A stretch of 51,536 bases of DNA from Bacillota bacterium (GCA_023395555.1 JAEWYQ010000043.1:1-51536), one strand, 5' to 3'. Positions 33,992-42,880 are shown, numbered from the stretch's first letter. Translations and numbers: made by a program. The notes: generated from the letters alone by a model not told the origin.

Positions 33992-35125
33992 ATGATCAAC
34001 AGTGAGATTTTAGAGATTAGAAAGCAGATGAAGCATGAGAATTGTTCCATAACTAAGGTGAGCGGCTGTTATGTGGACGGTGAGAAAACAATAAAAACAA
34101 AATTTACGGAATCCTTTTTGTGCCTTCCGGAGGAGGAGACTTTTAAATACTTTGAGATTTTCAAGAAGACCCTGTCGGGGACGATCGGTAAGAATCTGAT
34201 TAATATGGAATTCCCTCTGGAGACGGAATTCCATGGGGGGACACAGGAGTTCCTGCTGAAGCTGAGGGACAGCGAGCTGAAGGATGAGGCACTTCTGGAT
34301 GAATTCTATGAACAGCTGATACAGAGCTATGATATGGTGGGGAATTATCTGATCCTGCTGGTCTATGCCGCATATGATGTGCCCGGCAGAACCAGGGATA
34401 AGCTGATGATGGAGGACGCCTCCGAGGAGGTATACCGTTACATACTCTGCTCCCTCTGTCCTGTGAAGCTGTCCAAGCCGGGGCTGAGCTATAATGAAGA
34501 GACGAACCAAATACAAAAACGCATCCAGGACTGGGTGGTAGGGGTGCCGGATAACGGCTTCCTCTTCCCGGCCTTCAATGATCGGAGTACTGATTTACAT
34601 AGTGTTCTGTACTATTCCAGGAATTCGGAGGAGCTTCACAGTGAGTTTGTCCAGGCACTCCTGGGCTGCGAGGTTCCCATGTCTGCCGGAGGTCAGAAGG
34701 AGACCTTCCAGACCCTGATTAAGGAAACCCTGGGAGAGCAATGTGAGTATGAAATCGTTCGCAATATCCACGAGAAATTAAATGATATTCTGGAGGAGCA
34801 TAAGCTGAAAGAGATACCGGAGCCGCTGACACTGGATAAAAATGAGGTGAAGAGCATCTTTGCCGAAAGCGGGGTAGAAGAGGAGCGGCTGGAGGAATTC
34901 GACCGGAATTATGAAAAGATGACGGGAGAACATACTGCTTTCATGGCGGCCAATATCGTCAATACAAGGGTATTCGAGGTGAAGACGCCGGATGTTGTGG
35001 TTAAGGTGAATCCGGAGTGTGCCGAGCTGGTTCAGACCAAGCTGGTGGATGGCCGCAGATGCCTGGTGATTGAAATCACGGACCAGGTGGAGGTCAATGG
35101 CATTACAGTAAAACCCACCTGCTGA
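33992..35125 (+). CDS. DUF4317 family protein
   Basis: The 377-residue protein is soluble, with no signal peptide or membrane helix. The N terminus INSEILEIRKQMK, the pattern SITKVSGCYVDGEKTI and the central LILLVYAAYDVPGRTRD match the DUF4317 family, common in Lachnospiraceae and related clostridia. No catalytic motif is known or visible. The C-terminal part (MAANIVNTRVFEVKTPDVVVKV) looks beta-rich. The start ATG follows GAGGAGAG. It stands alone, separated from the P-II genes by a terminator. Confidence 0.85.
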   Translation: MINSEILEIRKQMKHENCSITKVSGCYVDGEKTIKTKFTESFLCLPEEETFKYFEIFKKTLSGTIGKNLINMEFPLETEFHGGTQEFLLKLRDSELKDEALLDEFYEQLIQSYDMVGNYLILLVYAAYDVPGRTRDKLMMEDASEEVYRYILCSLCPVKLSKPGLSYNEETNQIQKRIQDWVVGVPDNGFLFPAFNDRSTDLHSVLYYSRNSEELHSEFVQALLGCEVPMSAGGQKETFQTLIKETLGEQCEYEIVRNIHEKLNDILEEHKLKEIPEPLTLDKNEVKSIFAESGVEEERLEEFDRNYEKMTGEHTAFMAANIVNTRVFEVKTPDVVVKVNPECAELVQTKLVDGRRCLVIEITDQVEVNGITVKPTC

Positions 35126-35177
35126 GACAGATGATGCAAAGAGGCGGACACATCTCCGGATAAGTCGGAGAAAGTAT

Positions 35178-35501
35178 TTAAGGAAGCCATGTAATGAGAT
35201 GCTTCTTCATATCAATGCAGCCGTTGTCCAGGAAGGTAATCCCTTCCTGTTCCAGGAGCTTGCGCTGGACACCCTCGCCAAAGATATTGTCAGGGGACAG
35301 GCGGCCTTCCTTATTTACAACACGGTGGCAGGGGAGCATCCGGTGAGAGGGAGCGTCATGCATGGCGTATCCCACGATCCGGGCAGCCCTGGGTCTGCCA
35401 AGGATAGCGGCAATCATACCATAGGTCATGACCGAGCCTTCGGGTATCTTGCTGACAATCTGGTATACTTCCTCGAAGAAGCCGGAGCTGGATGCGTACA
35501 T
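35178..35501 (-). CDS. MGMT-family (alkyltransferase-like) protein
   Basis: This protein of 107 residues corresponds to the DNA-binding domain of O6-alkylguanine-DNA alkyltransferases, without the N-terminal Ada-like domain. It has IPEGSVMTYGMIAAILGRP, ARIVGYAMHDAPSH and the active-site motif PCHRVV, so the alkyl-accepting Cys is present, unlike ATL proteins where it is Trp or another residue. It may repair or flag alkylated guanine. The ATG at 35501 is used because TTGGAGGA lies seven bases upstream. Confidence 0.9.
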   Translation of the reverse strand: MYASSSGFFEEVYQIVSKIPEGSVMTYGMIAAILGRPRAARIVGYAMHDAPSHRMLPCHRVVNKEGRLSPDNIFGEGVQRKLLEQEGITFLDNGCIDMKKHLITWLP

Positions 35502-35622
35502 ATCATATCCTCCAATTGCAAGAATTTGTTTTATTGTACTATACAGCAATTATTTTTATAAGGCAAGTAAAATCATTAAAATAAGAATGGTCTTAACTAA
35601 ATGACATTGGTTTTTAGGGAGT

Positions 35623-35656
35623 GCCCGATGCAGATTATGCGTATCGGGTGTTTTTC
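35623..35656 (+). terminator. Hairpin with T-run
   Basis: GCCCGAT (35623-35629) pairs with ATCGGGT (35643-35649) with inner GCA/TGC pairing, followed by GTTTTTC. No plus-strand gene ends nearby, so it may stop read-through from upstream or terminate a short untranslated RNA. Confidence 0.5.
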
Positions 35657-36014
35657 TGTTAATAAACATGTAATATCTTATTAAAAAATAAAAGGATAAA
35701 ATATACGATTTCAAGGTTGAAGAAAAAAGAAATAAATCCCTGAAAAAGAAAGTACAGCATGGAACGTATTCCGGGGAAAGTGCTTGTTTTATGCGGAGTT
35801 AATGGCTTATTGCACTGTATTGAGTTTGATATATCTGGAATATCCGATTACACTTTAAGGATAATATATCCCAATACCTGGAGAAAAAACAGGTAAGACT
35901 TGAGCCGGACACCAATATCTAACTATTGAACCCCTATACCGTATGTGTTACTCTAAGGGTATGCATTGGAAAGGAATAATGCATGCAAATAGATACCGTT
36001 AAGGAGGTACAAAA
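35657..36014. other. AT-rich intergenic region upstream of CAP-domain gene
   Basis: No coding sequence is supported here. A perfect small palindrome GGATA-ATA-TATCC lies at 35859-35871, a hairpin ACCTG-CAGGT follows near 35876-35894, and a weak promoter TTGAAC-17-TACTCT lies at 35926-35954. I recognise no riboswitch. Confidence 0.4.
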
Positions 36015-37250
36015 ATGAAGAAATTGATTATAACATCAGCATGTACACTGGTGTTGACACTATTGGGCACATTTGGAAGTTACCAGAATTCTTATTCCCC
36101 GAGGGATGAGTTCAAGGAAAATGATTACACTACAAGAGTAGAACAAAATGTTACGGATAAAAACATTCAGCAAAGTCTTTCCACCATTGCGGCAGAAGTA
36201 AAACCTGCGACGGCTCAAAACACAAACGGCGGAGAAGGAAAGATGATACAGGCCGCTGCAGGAAAAGACACAAAAGCAGTAAAAGGTGCAACAGCGGTTA
36301 AAAGTGCGAAAGAGGAAAAAAGCACAAAGTCATCGAAAAGCACAAAGTCATCGAAAAGCAAGAAAACAGTAAAAAAAGCAAAAGCTGTCCAAAAGGCAGA
36401 AACATCAAAAAACACCAAGGCTGTTAAAAACATAGAAGCAGCAGAGGATGCAAAAGAGGTAAAGGGCGCGGAAACAGGAAATGCTGCAGAGACGGCAGAA
36501 AATGCATTGACCTACAGGGCCATTGATTTATCTGACTGCAATTCCGTAAAGGATATCATAAACGAACTGCAAAAGAACGGCTGTAATATTACATCGGTAA
36601 ATATCAACAGTATCAAGGGACTTCAGGATATTATTGACCGCATCAAACAGAATAATTCCCAGACACCTACCGCAACACCGGTTCCTACGGCAAAGCCTAC
36701 GATTACTGCGGCACCGAAGCCTACGATTACTGCGGCGCCCACGCCTACAACAAAACCCACGGTAACCGTGGCACCGAAGCCTACGGCGAAGCCCACAGCA
36801 ACACCGACCCCTACGGCAAAGCCCACAGCAACTGCGGCACCGACTCCCACACCCACGGTTCCTGCCTCTTCTGAACTTAGTGATTATGCGGACCAGGTTC
36901 TGAAGCTGGTCAACCAGGAGAGAGCGAAGGCTGGATTATCTGCTTTGACTACCAATTCAACCTTAACTGCGGCAGCCAATAAGCGTGCCCAGGAGACCGT
37001 TCAATCCTTTGCCCATACCAGGCCGAATGGAACCAGTTTCAGCACAGTATTAGGCGAGTATGGTATTTCTTACCGTACGGCGGGCGAGAATATTGCATAC
37101 GGACAGAAAACACCCCAGGAGGTAATGACGGGCTGGATGAATTCCGAAGGACACAGAGCCAATATCATGAACGGAAGCTTTAATAAGATTGGAATTGGTG
37201 TTTATAAAGCCAACGGACGGATATATTGGTCCCAGCTGTTTACAAATTAA
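36015..37250 (+). CDS. Secreted CAP/SCP-domain protein (YkwD-like)
   Basis: This 411-residue exported protein has a signal peptide (about 1-22), a Lys/Ala/Ser-rich low-complexity region (about 75-160), a small folded segment (about 165-212, DLSDCNSVKDIINELQ), a Thr/Pro repeat linker (about 217-283) and a C-terminal CAP domain (about 285-411). The CAP domain has LVNQERAKAGLSALTTNSTL, FAHTRPNG, GENIAYG and GHRANIMNGSFNKIGIG, with the family His/Glu residues. Such proteins are cell-surface or secreted and of uncertain function. The basic and Pro-rich parts probably hold it in the wall. The start follows GGAGGTAC. Confidence 0.92.
   Translation: MKKLIITSACTLVLTLLGTFGSYQNSYSPRDEFKENDYTTRVEQNVTDKNIQQSLSTIAAEVKPATAQNTNGGEGKMIQAAAGKDTKAVKGATAVKSAKEEKSTKSSKSTKSSKSKKTVKKAKAVQKAETSKNTKAVKNIEAAEDAKEVKGAETGNAAETAENALTYRAIDLSDCNSVKDIINELQKNGCNITSVNINSIKGLQDIIDRIKQNNSQTPTATPVPTAKPTITAAPKPTITAAPTPTTKPTVTVAPKPTAKPTATPTPTAKPTATAAPTPTPTVPASSELSDYADQVLKLVNQERAKAGLSALTTNSTLTAAANKRAQETVQSFAHTRPNGTSFSTVLGEYGISYRTAGENIAYGQKTPQEVMTGWMNSEGHRANIMNGSFNKIGIGVYKANGRIYWSQLFTN
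36318..36360 (+). repeat. 18-bp tandem repeat in CAP-protein linker
   Basis: AAAAGCACAAAGTCATCG occurs at 36318-36335 and again exactly at 36336-36353, with a third partial copy after it. It encodes the repeated KSTKSS unit and could vary in copy number between strains. Confidence 0.85.
36663..36866 (+). repeat. Thr/Pro-coding repeat region
   Basis: Short imperfect repeats encode PTATPTPTAKPT-like units, typical of wall-spanning linkers. The opposite strand has an open Val/Gly-rich frame that is a shadow of this repeat. Confidence 0.8.
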
Positions 37251-37393
37251 GACTCCATGCGGTAATCCTTTCAGATTAATTCATAAATCGGCGGATATTC
37301 CGGCTTGTCTTCTAATACAATTTATAGTAGAAGGCAGATATCTTAGCCGGAAAGGAGCTGCGGGAATAAAACCGCAGAAACAGGTGTTGATCT

Positions 37394-38164
37394 ATGGTGA
37401 GAGATGCGGAGGTATTATCGGAGGAACTGGCAGGATGCCGGTGTCTCCCCTATTTTGACAGAACCAAGACACAGCGGTACATGGATTACAAAAGGCGGCA
37501 TTGGGCGCTGACCTGGGAGGAAGTCATTACTTATGTAAATATCGGACTGGATCGGGAGCACTATTCCTGTGTCATTCCGGTTAAAGCACCGCAAAGATTA
37601 TCGGTCCTGGTCAATAAATATCATCAGCTGCCGGGGGATTATATCCCTAATGATCTGGAAATAATCGCGCCGGAATGCAATAGCGCATCGCTGATGCTCC
37701 GTCGTCCGGCCAGAATCGCCTTCGAGGAGATGTGCCGGGCGGCAGCAGGGGAGGGGCTGGAGCTGAAAGCAATTTCCGCCTTTCGTAGTTTTCTCTATCA
37801 GAATCAGGTTTATTATAAGAACTGGACCGGGGACCTGTCTCTGGAGCAGTACCAGGCAGAACGGGACAGGGTCTCGGCACGTGCCGGACACAGTGAGCAT
37901 CAGACGGGCCTGGCTGTGGATATTAACGATCTGGAGCAAAGCTTTGAGGAGACTCCGGAGGGGAGATGGCTGGCCGGACATTCCTGGGAATATGGCTTTA
38001 TTCTGAGATATCCGAAGGGGAAAGAGCATATAACGGGATATGATTACGAACCCTGGCATTTCCGCTATGTCGGCCCGGTTCTTGCCTGCGTGGTATTTAA
38101 ATGCGGAATGACCTATGATGAATACTACGTCAGAAATCTGGCAGCCTGCGATTGCCGGAATTGA
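37394..38164 (+). CDS. D-alanyl-D-alanine carboxypeptidase-like (VanY, M15B)
   Basis: The 256-residue protein has the VanY zinc-peptidase pattern: LVNKYHQLPGDYIPNDL, SAFRSFLYQNQVYY, HSEHQTGLAVDIN with zinc ligands His and Asp, and EPWHFRYVG with the last His ligand. It removes the terminal D-Ala from peptidoglycan stems. Unlike most family members, no signal peptide or membrane anchor is visible ahead of the domain. The start codon could be misplaced, but no longer frame gives a leader. A modest site CAGGTG precedes the ATG. Confidence 0.85.
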   Translation: MVRDAEVLSEELAGCRCLPYFDRTKTQRYMDYKRRHWALTWEEVITYVNIGLDREHYSCVIPVKAPQRLSVLVNKYHQLPGDYIPNDLEIIAPECNSASLMLRRPARIAFEEMCRAAAGEGLELKAISAFRSFLYQNQVYYKNWTGDLSLEQYQAERDRVSARAGHSEHQTGLAVDINDLEQSFEETPEGRWLAGHSWEYGFILRYPKGKEHITGYDYEPWHFRYVGPVLACVVFKCGMTYDEYYVRNLAACDCRN

Positions 38165-38192
38165 ATATTCGATAGACCTTAAAGGGAAAGAA

Positions 38193-38228
38193 AAAGCCTG
38201 CTCTCTGACATTGGAGGGCAGGCCTTTC
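38193..38228. terminator. Bidirectional terminator between VanY-type gene and rubrerythrin
   Basis: AAAGCCTGC...CTC pairs with GAGGGCAGG(C)CTTT around a short loop, with A-runs on the left and T-rich sequence on the right, between convergent genes. Confidence 0.75.
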
Positions 38229-38231
38229 TGC

Positions 38232-38777
38232 TTATACCAGGCTTCCTTCTTCATAATAGCGATAATAACCCTGGGGGAAACCGCAGACAGGGCAGATCTC
38301 AGGAGCGCAGATTCCGCTCATGATGTTACCGCATTGCATGCAGATCCACAGGGACTCTTCCGGTCTGCAGAATAATTCCCCGCGTATCATCTCTTCCAGC
38401 AGGGTGCGGAAGGTTGCTTCATGGTTCAGTTCAATATTGGCAATGCCGTTAAAAAGAGCGGCAATGTCATCGTAGCCTTCTTCCCTTGCAATACGCGCGT
38501 ATTCCCGGTATACATTATTGCCCAGGTCAGAGGCAAAGGCAATGGAGTCACGCAGATTCTGTTCTGTATCCGGGAGGGTGCCTCTGTTTAATTGCCGCAT
38601 CCAAATTCTCGCATGTTCTTTTTCGTTTGTTGCAACTGACCTGTAAACCGCTGCAATTTCAATGTATTGCTCTGACTCTGCCTGTTCTGCGGAAAGTTCT
38701 AATCTGGTGTTTGCTTCTGCTTCCAGATTATAAGCGTTTAATATATTTTGATATGTTCTGCTTTGTTGAAAATCCAT
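38232..38777 (-). CDS. Rubrerythrin
   Basis: The 181-residue protein has a ferritin-like di-iron domain (about 1-135) with metal ligands in EAEANTRLE, ATNEKEHARIW, REYARIAREEGY and ANIELNHEATF, then a C-terminal rubredoxin domain with paired Cys motifs CMQCGNIM and CPVCGFP. It reduces hydrogen peroxide in anaerobes. The domain order and size are normal. The ATG at 38777 follows GGGAGAG; the longer frame to 38813 adds an unsupported N terminus. Confidence 0.95.
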   Translation of the reverse strand: MDFQQSRTYQNILNAYNLEAEANTRLELSAEQAESEQYIEIAAVYRSVATNEKEHARIWMRQLNRGTLPDTEQNLRDSIAFASDLGNNVYREYARIAREEGYDDIAALFNGIANIELNHEATFRTLLEEMIRGELFCRPEESLWICMQCGNIMSGICAPEICPVCGFPQGYYRYYEEGSLV

Positions 38778-38857
38778 AGGCTCTCCCGGCTTCTTGATGC
38801 TTTGTAATATCATATGATACGGTGCGGGGTTTTATCACATTACCTGAACCGGCTTTT

Positions 38858-39694
38858 CTATTGCCAGAGTTCAAGTCTTGGCCGAGCAGGATCACAGTCC
38901 TGACAACGGATGGTTTTTGTGGCGGCGGAAAGCTTCCATAGATAATAACACGCCTCCCGGGACATATGATCGGCCATCAGAGGATGGAGAGAGCCAAGGA
39001 CCCTTTGATCCATGCGCTGATCCCGCAGGGTATCCAGAAATTCTATGAATTCCATAACAAGAGCCGCGCTCTGCTCGTTCATCCGGGTCAGAGCCGGAAA
39101 CTGCTGAAGCTGGGTTCTGAGGTATCCCTTCATCTGAAGTGATTTATGGTACAGTTCCAGGAACTGCTGCTCATACCGGCTGGCCCGTTGAAGAAGCTCC
39201 TGCTCGCAGCGGTCCAAGGATGCAGAGAGGGAGGAGGCATGCCCTGCGGCATCGGACAGCCATAGCATATGGTAGCATAGGGAATGCCAGATCATCGGAG
39301 TGCGGTGATAAAGGGCGGTTAGGAGGTTAAGGTACTCCTCTGTTTCATTAAGCATATCATTCAGGAAGGAAGGACTGGGTCCCGCAGCCCGGTCGGAAGC
39401 CAATGCGGCAGCTAACAGACCGAGTTTGAATTCCCGGAACCGGTATGCGGTCTCCCATGCGTTTTGATTTAAGTCTTCCAGTTCTTGTTCTGACAGGAAC
39501 TTCCGGGCAGTCTCCAAGAGATTGTCAAAAAGCAGCAGAAATTCCTGCACCGTAATGATCTGCTCTGCTTCCGAAGGTGCCAGGGAAAATAAAAGAAACC
39601 GGGAATGATCACCCAGAATTTGCAGCCAGAAACGGTGTTCAAAGAGAACGGATTCTATGGTTGAATTAATGTCCAAGAGACAGCCCCCATGCAT
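38858..39694 (-). CDS. DUF2935 family protein
   Basis: The protein (278 residues from the first ATG) is predicted helical, with two similar halves starting SVLFEHRFWLQILGDHSRF and ALYHRTPMIWHSLCYHMLWL. Conserved His, Glu and Arg residues suggest two metal-binding helical bundles; the family (DUF2935) is common in Bacilli and Clostridia, with unknown function. Start choice is uncertain: the ATG at 39694 lies in an 18-bp inverted repeat with no ribosome site, and TTG at 39676 follows a GGGGG run and may be the true start. Confidence 0.85.
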   Translation of the reverse strand: MHGGCLLDINSTIESVLFEHRFWLQILGDHSRFLLFSLAPSEAEQIITVQEFLLLFDNLLETARKFLSEQELEDLNQNAWETAYRFREFKLGLLAAALASDRAAGPSPSFLNDMLNETEEYLNLLTALYHRTPMIWHSLCYHMLWLSDAAGHASSLSASLDRCEQELLQRASRYEQQFLELYHKSLQMKGYLRTQLQQFPALTRMNEQSAALVMEFIEFLDTLRDQRMDQRVLGSLHPLMADHMSREACYYLWKLSAATKTIRCQDCDPARPRLELWQ

Positions 39695-39726
39695 ATATTC
39701 TATTTCAGTATATGCATGGGGGCTGT
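39680..39726. repeat. 18-bp perfect inverted repeat at DUF2935 start
   Basis: ACAGCCCCCATGCATATA (39680-39697) and its exact reverse complement (39709-39726) flank an 11-base loop. It lies between YitT and DUF2935, both on the minus strand. Neither side has a real T-run, so it may be an operator, a weak terminator or an mRNA hairpin controlling DUF2935 translation. Confidence 0.8.
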
Positions 39727-39764
39727 ATTTAGGTGAATTATATTACAGCTTCCGACGGTTTGAA

Positions 39765-40628
39765 TTATGCACGGAAGCCCCGGCCGATGATTTCGCTGGT
39801 ATTTGTAATAAGAAGAAAGGCTTCCGGTTCTACCTGTTTGATATGTTTTCTTAACAGGACCGCCTGGGAGCGGTTCATAACCGCAAGGACGATTTTCTTC
39901 TCTTTATCTGTAAAGGCTCCCTTTGCATCGAATACCGTGGCACTGCGGTGCAGGGTATTCAGAATGTAATCACAGATGGGCTTAGGATTGGTACAGATAA
40001 TTGTAAAATACTTATTCAGATTCAGGTTTTCTATCACGACATCGATCATGGTGGATTTTAAGAACAGACCCAGCAGGGACAGCAATCCGGTGGTAATGCC
40101 GAATACCGGGAAGACGGCAACCGTGAGTAAAAAGTCGGTGATCAAAAGGGAGCGTCCGATGTCAATATTGCTGTATTTCTTCAAGAGCATGGCAATCACG
40201 TCGGTTCCTCCGGTGGAGGCACCGATATTAAACAGCAATGCTGCGCCTACGGAGGGCAGGATCACCGCAAAAGCCAGTTCCAGCAAAGGCTGGTTTGTGA
40301 GCGGACCCTCCATGGGGACAAGAACCTCCAAGGCCCGCAGGGCCAAGGAGAGCAGCAGGCTTCCGTATACGGTGCGGTTGCCGAAGCTTTTACCGAGAAA
40401 AGCATATCCCACCACTAAAAGGATGGAGTTTATAATCAGCACGATGGTACCGGAGCTTATACTATTTCCGAAGATTTTGCTTAATATAATAGCAATGCCC
40501 GTGACTCCTCCGATGGAGAAATTGTTAGGAAATTTAAAGAAATAGACACCGAACACCACCAGTAATGTGCCGATGGTGATCAGAGAATATTCTTTCAGTT
40601 TCTGAAAAATGGGTGATTTTTGGTCCAA
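39765..40628 (-). CDS. YitT family membrane protein (DUF161/DUF2179)
   Basis: This protein of 287 residues has five or six membrane helices (about 15-200, including GTLLVVFGVYFFKFPNNFSI and FNIGASTGGTDVIAMLL) and a C-terminal soluble DUF2179 domain (about 215-285). Family role is unknown, though such proteins are often called transporters. The start is TTG at 40628 behind AGGGAGGG with seven-base spacing. A longer frame reaches 40697 but would overlap the promoter. Confidence 0.88.
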   Translation of the reverse strand: MDQKSPIFQKLKEYSLITIGTLLVVFGVYFFKFPNNFSIGGVTGIAIILSKIFGNSISSGTIVLIINSILLVVGYAFLGKSFGNRTVYGSLLLSLALRALEVLVPMEGPLTNQPLLELAFAVILPSVGAALLFNIGASTGGTDVIAMLLKKYSNIDIGRSLLITDFLLTVAVFPVFGITTGLLSLLGLFLKSTMIDVVIENLNLNKYFTIICTNPKPICDYILNTLHRSATVFDAKGAFTDKEKKIVLAVMNRSQAVLLRKHIKQVEPEAFLLITNTSEIIGRGFRA

Positions 40629-40668
40629 AGTATTACCCTCCCTAGAATACAAATAATTAACTAGAGAA

Positions 40669-40697
40669 AGTATGCTATTATGCGGACAAAATGTCAA
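40669..40697 (-). promoter_or_regulatory. Promoter of yitT-type gene
   Basis: On the minus strand TTGACA (40697-40692), 17-base spacer, CATACT (40674-40669), about 40 bases before the TTG start. Confidence 0.65.
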
Positions 40698-40745
40698 GAG
40701 GAATCTGGAGCTGCCGGAAGGACTGTTACGGCGAGCGGTGTAAAA

Positions 40746-41582
40746 CTACTTTGTGATTTTTTTACATCTGGCATAACCAATTACAAGGGTCAGCACGGAG
40801 ATAGATATTAATATGAAATAAGTAAGGATATCCCAGATGTCAGTCAGGGGTTCGCCTATCAATTTTGAAATAGTATAGTTGATCCATATGCCTGCCGGTA
40901 AAGCAATGATAACGGATACTGCGGCAGATATATAGGCCTGTAATCTCGTTTTTGCAAACAAAAGATAGATAATCCAAAGGTAGATAATTCCAACGACTGA
41001 GACACGAATGCCTATTGGCATAATCAGTCCGTTCACTCCAATAATTCTTTCCAGTATAAATAGGAAGGGGATTATAAGCAAGCTAAATAGGGTAAGGGAT
41101 ATAAGCGGCCCCCTACTACTTGATATCAGCATGGGAATTGTTATTACCCACGCAAAAAGAATCGAGCTTATGGGAAACAGTGCCCATGTTAAATATCCTG
41201 TAATAGCAAAATTACAGATGGTACAGACGATGATTCCAAGGAGTGAAACGGAGGACAGGATTATTGAATACATCATACGGAGGTCTTTGTTTTTGTGTTT
41301 GATTACTGTGTCTGCATAGTGAAGGGTTGTTTCGATGATTGACTTAACCTCCGGCTCCGGCGCGGGGGCTTTTGCTTTTTCTCCATTCAGCAGCTCGCCT
41401 GCAGTGGTGCCGAGAATGTCGGAAAGCTTGGTAATCAATGAAATGTCAGGACAGCTTAATCCGCGTTCCCATTTTGAAACAGCCTTGTCCGTAACTCCTA
41501 GTTGATCAGCCAGTTCCTTTTGTGTTAATCTTTTTTCTTTTCTCAATTCTGCAATGAACGGAGCAAATTTTTCGTTATCCAT
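40746..41582 (-). CDS. XRE-family regulator with membrane domain
   Basis: The 278-residue protein has an N-terminal Xre/Cro helix-turn-helix (about 10-65: LTQKELADQLGVTDKAVSKW), a short Ala/Pro/Glu linker and then six or so hydrophobic helices (about 105-272). Membrane-bound regulators of this layout are common in clostridia and their signals are unknown. The helix-turn-helix is intact. The downstream yitT-type gene has its own promoter. Confidence 0.88.
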   Translation of the reverse strand: MDNEKFAPFIAELRKEKRLTQKELADQLGVTDKAVSKWERGLSCPDISLITKLSDILGTTAGELLNGEKAKAPAPEPEVKSIIETTLHYADTVIKHKNKDLRMMYSIILSSVSLLGIIVCTICNFAITGYLTWALFPISSILFAWVITIPMLISSSRGPLISLTLFSLLIIPFLFILERIIGVNGLIMPIGIRVSVVGIIYLWIIYLLFAKTRLQAYISAAVSVIIALPAGIWINYTISKLIGEPLTDIWDILTYFILISISVLTLVIGYARCKKITK

Positions 41583-41918
41583 AAAATGTCCTCATTTCGT
41601 ATATGAAATTTTGTCTGTGCCGTTTTGCCGGCAGCATTTATTTTGATTTTAACTGGAAGACGGATACTTTACAACCGACTATAAGTTTAATCTGCCGGGT
41701 AAACCGACGGTAGAGTAGTGTTTCTGCCGATATTATACCATTTAATTTAGAAACAGGTTAATATTTTTTGCAGGAATATTAATTTAGAAGGAACGGATTT
41801 TTCTTCTCCTCCGTCTAATGAGTGTAATGGATGTGACAGGAAAGGAGGTTATAACATAGCGGAGTCCGTTTGGTACCGACGGAAATTTTCGCACTGATAC
41901 CAAAGATGGAAGATAAGG
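41583..41918. other. Intergenic region, divergent promoters expected
   Basis: No gene of usual size is supported. An AAAGGAGG site at about 41843-41850 is followed by no start codon. I see no RNA gene. Confidence 0.4.
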
Positions 41919-42017
41919 ATGAATGTTAATACTTTAGGTTTTGAATATATAGCGGATGGAAGAACCCTGGCATCCGGCAATGCAGAAGGAAAGGGTTATC
42001 AGAAATGGAGGAAATAA
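41919..42017 (+). CDS. Possible 32-residue leader ORF
   Basis: A short frame (MNVNTLGFEYIADG start, KWRK end) follows GGAAGATAAGG. Its stop (42015-42017) is two bases before the next ATG and overlaps the downstream GGAGG ribosome site, so it could couple translation. It shows no known domain; it may be chance. Confidence 0.3.
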   Translation: MNVNTLGFEYIADGRTLASGNAEGKGYQKWRK

Positions 42018-42019
42018 AA

Positions 42020-42697
42020 ATGATAAAGAAAAATATAGCAAAAGCAATGATACTGGGATTATGCATGGCGGCTTTTTCTACCGGCTCTGCTTATGCGATG
42101 ATGGCAGAGACACCTGCTTCGGTGGGAGCTTCTTCCGGGCAGTCGGAGGCATTGAATCAAAAACAGCAGGAGATAGATGCGATTCTTTTTAAGGATAAAG
42201 CGAACGAGATTGAGAAGCAGGGCTTTATGGTTAATTATACCGGAGTAGCGGAAGATGTGGTTGAGATCGGTATCTCGCCTTATAGCGAAGAGAATGCGGC
42301 ATTTGTATACGAGCTTGTAGGTAAGGATGAGGTTAAGGTAGTGGAAATGGATCAATCCGTTATATATGCAACCGGTGTTGCGCCGGACGAGGCGGTCAGC
42401 GACGATGAAATGGATGCAGAGGTAGTCATGTACAATGATGCGGCGGAGGATACAGAGGAAGAGCTAAAGATTCAAATAGAAAGCACGTCTGGGGCAGAAG
42501 GGGAAAACACAGGAGAAGAAAAGGTATATAAGACTACTGCCCAGGTTGGCGCAGACGGTGAAAAAACTGTGGCTGCACAGGATCAAGCTGCAAAACAGGA
42601 CGGGATACTGGTTCCGGTAATGATTATTACAGCAGTCATTCTCATCGGAGGCACCAGTTTTATTGTAATAAATAAGAAGAAAGCAGTAAGGAAATAA
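42020..42697 (+). CDS. Exported single-pass membrane protein, unknown function
   Basis: This 225-residue protein has an N-terminal signal sequence (about 1-26, ending GSAYA), an acidic extracellular part (about 27-190) and a C-terminal membrane helix (about 195-217, VPVMIITAVILIGGTSFIVI) followed by basic KKKAVRK. The external part holds a beta-rich segment at about 65-115 (GFMVNYTGVAEDVVEIGISP) and a long acidic low-complexity region. I recognise no domain. The ATG at 42020 is used because GGAGGAAA lies just upstream. It is monocistronic, with a strong terminator after it. Confidence 0.8.
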   Translation: MIKKNIAKAMILGLCMAAFSTGSAYAMMAETPASVGASSGQSEALNQKQQEIDAILFKDKANEIEKQGFMVNYTGVAEDVVEIGISPYSEENAAFVYELVGKDEVKVVEMDQSVIYATGVAPDEAVSDDEMDAEVVMYNDAAEDTEEELKIQIESTSGAEGENTGEEKVYKTTAQVGADGEKTVAAQDQAAKQDGILVPVMIITAVILIGGTSFIVINKKKAVRK

Positions 42698-42719
42698 GAA
42701 CAAAAGCTGCTGTAGGATC

Positions 42720-42775
42720 CTGCCGCCTGGGGGAGAATGTTATGAACCACATTCTCCCCCAGGCGGCAGCTTTTT
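42720..42775 (+). terminator. Very strong Rho-independent terminator
   Basis: A perfect 21-base arm (42720-42740, starting CTGCCGCC) pairs with 42749-42769 around an 8-base loop; CTTTTTATTT follows. Confidence 0.95.
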
Positions 42776-42880
42776 ATTTATCGTTACAGATCAGCAGGTT
42801 AAAGTGTTGCATTTGCCTGAAACTGCGAGTAAAATAAAGATAGGCTTGTACATGTTATAATAGCAAAAGGAGATTTAACG

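Noticed and set aside
35153..35171. Small hairpin TCTCCG/CGGAGA after DUF4317
   Set aside because: The stem is only six base pairs with no T-run, too weak to call a terminator.
36623..36856. Val/Gly-rich minus-strand frame
   Set aside because: It is the complement of the Thr/Pro repeat linker of the CAP protein.
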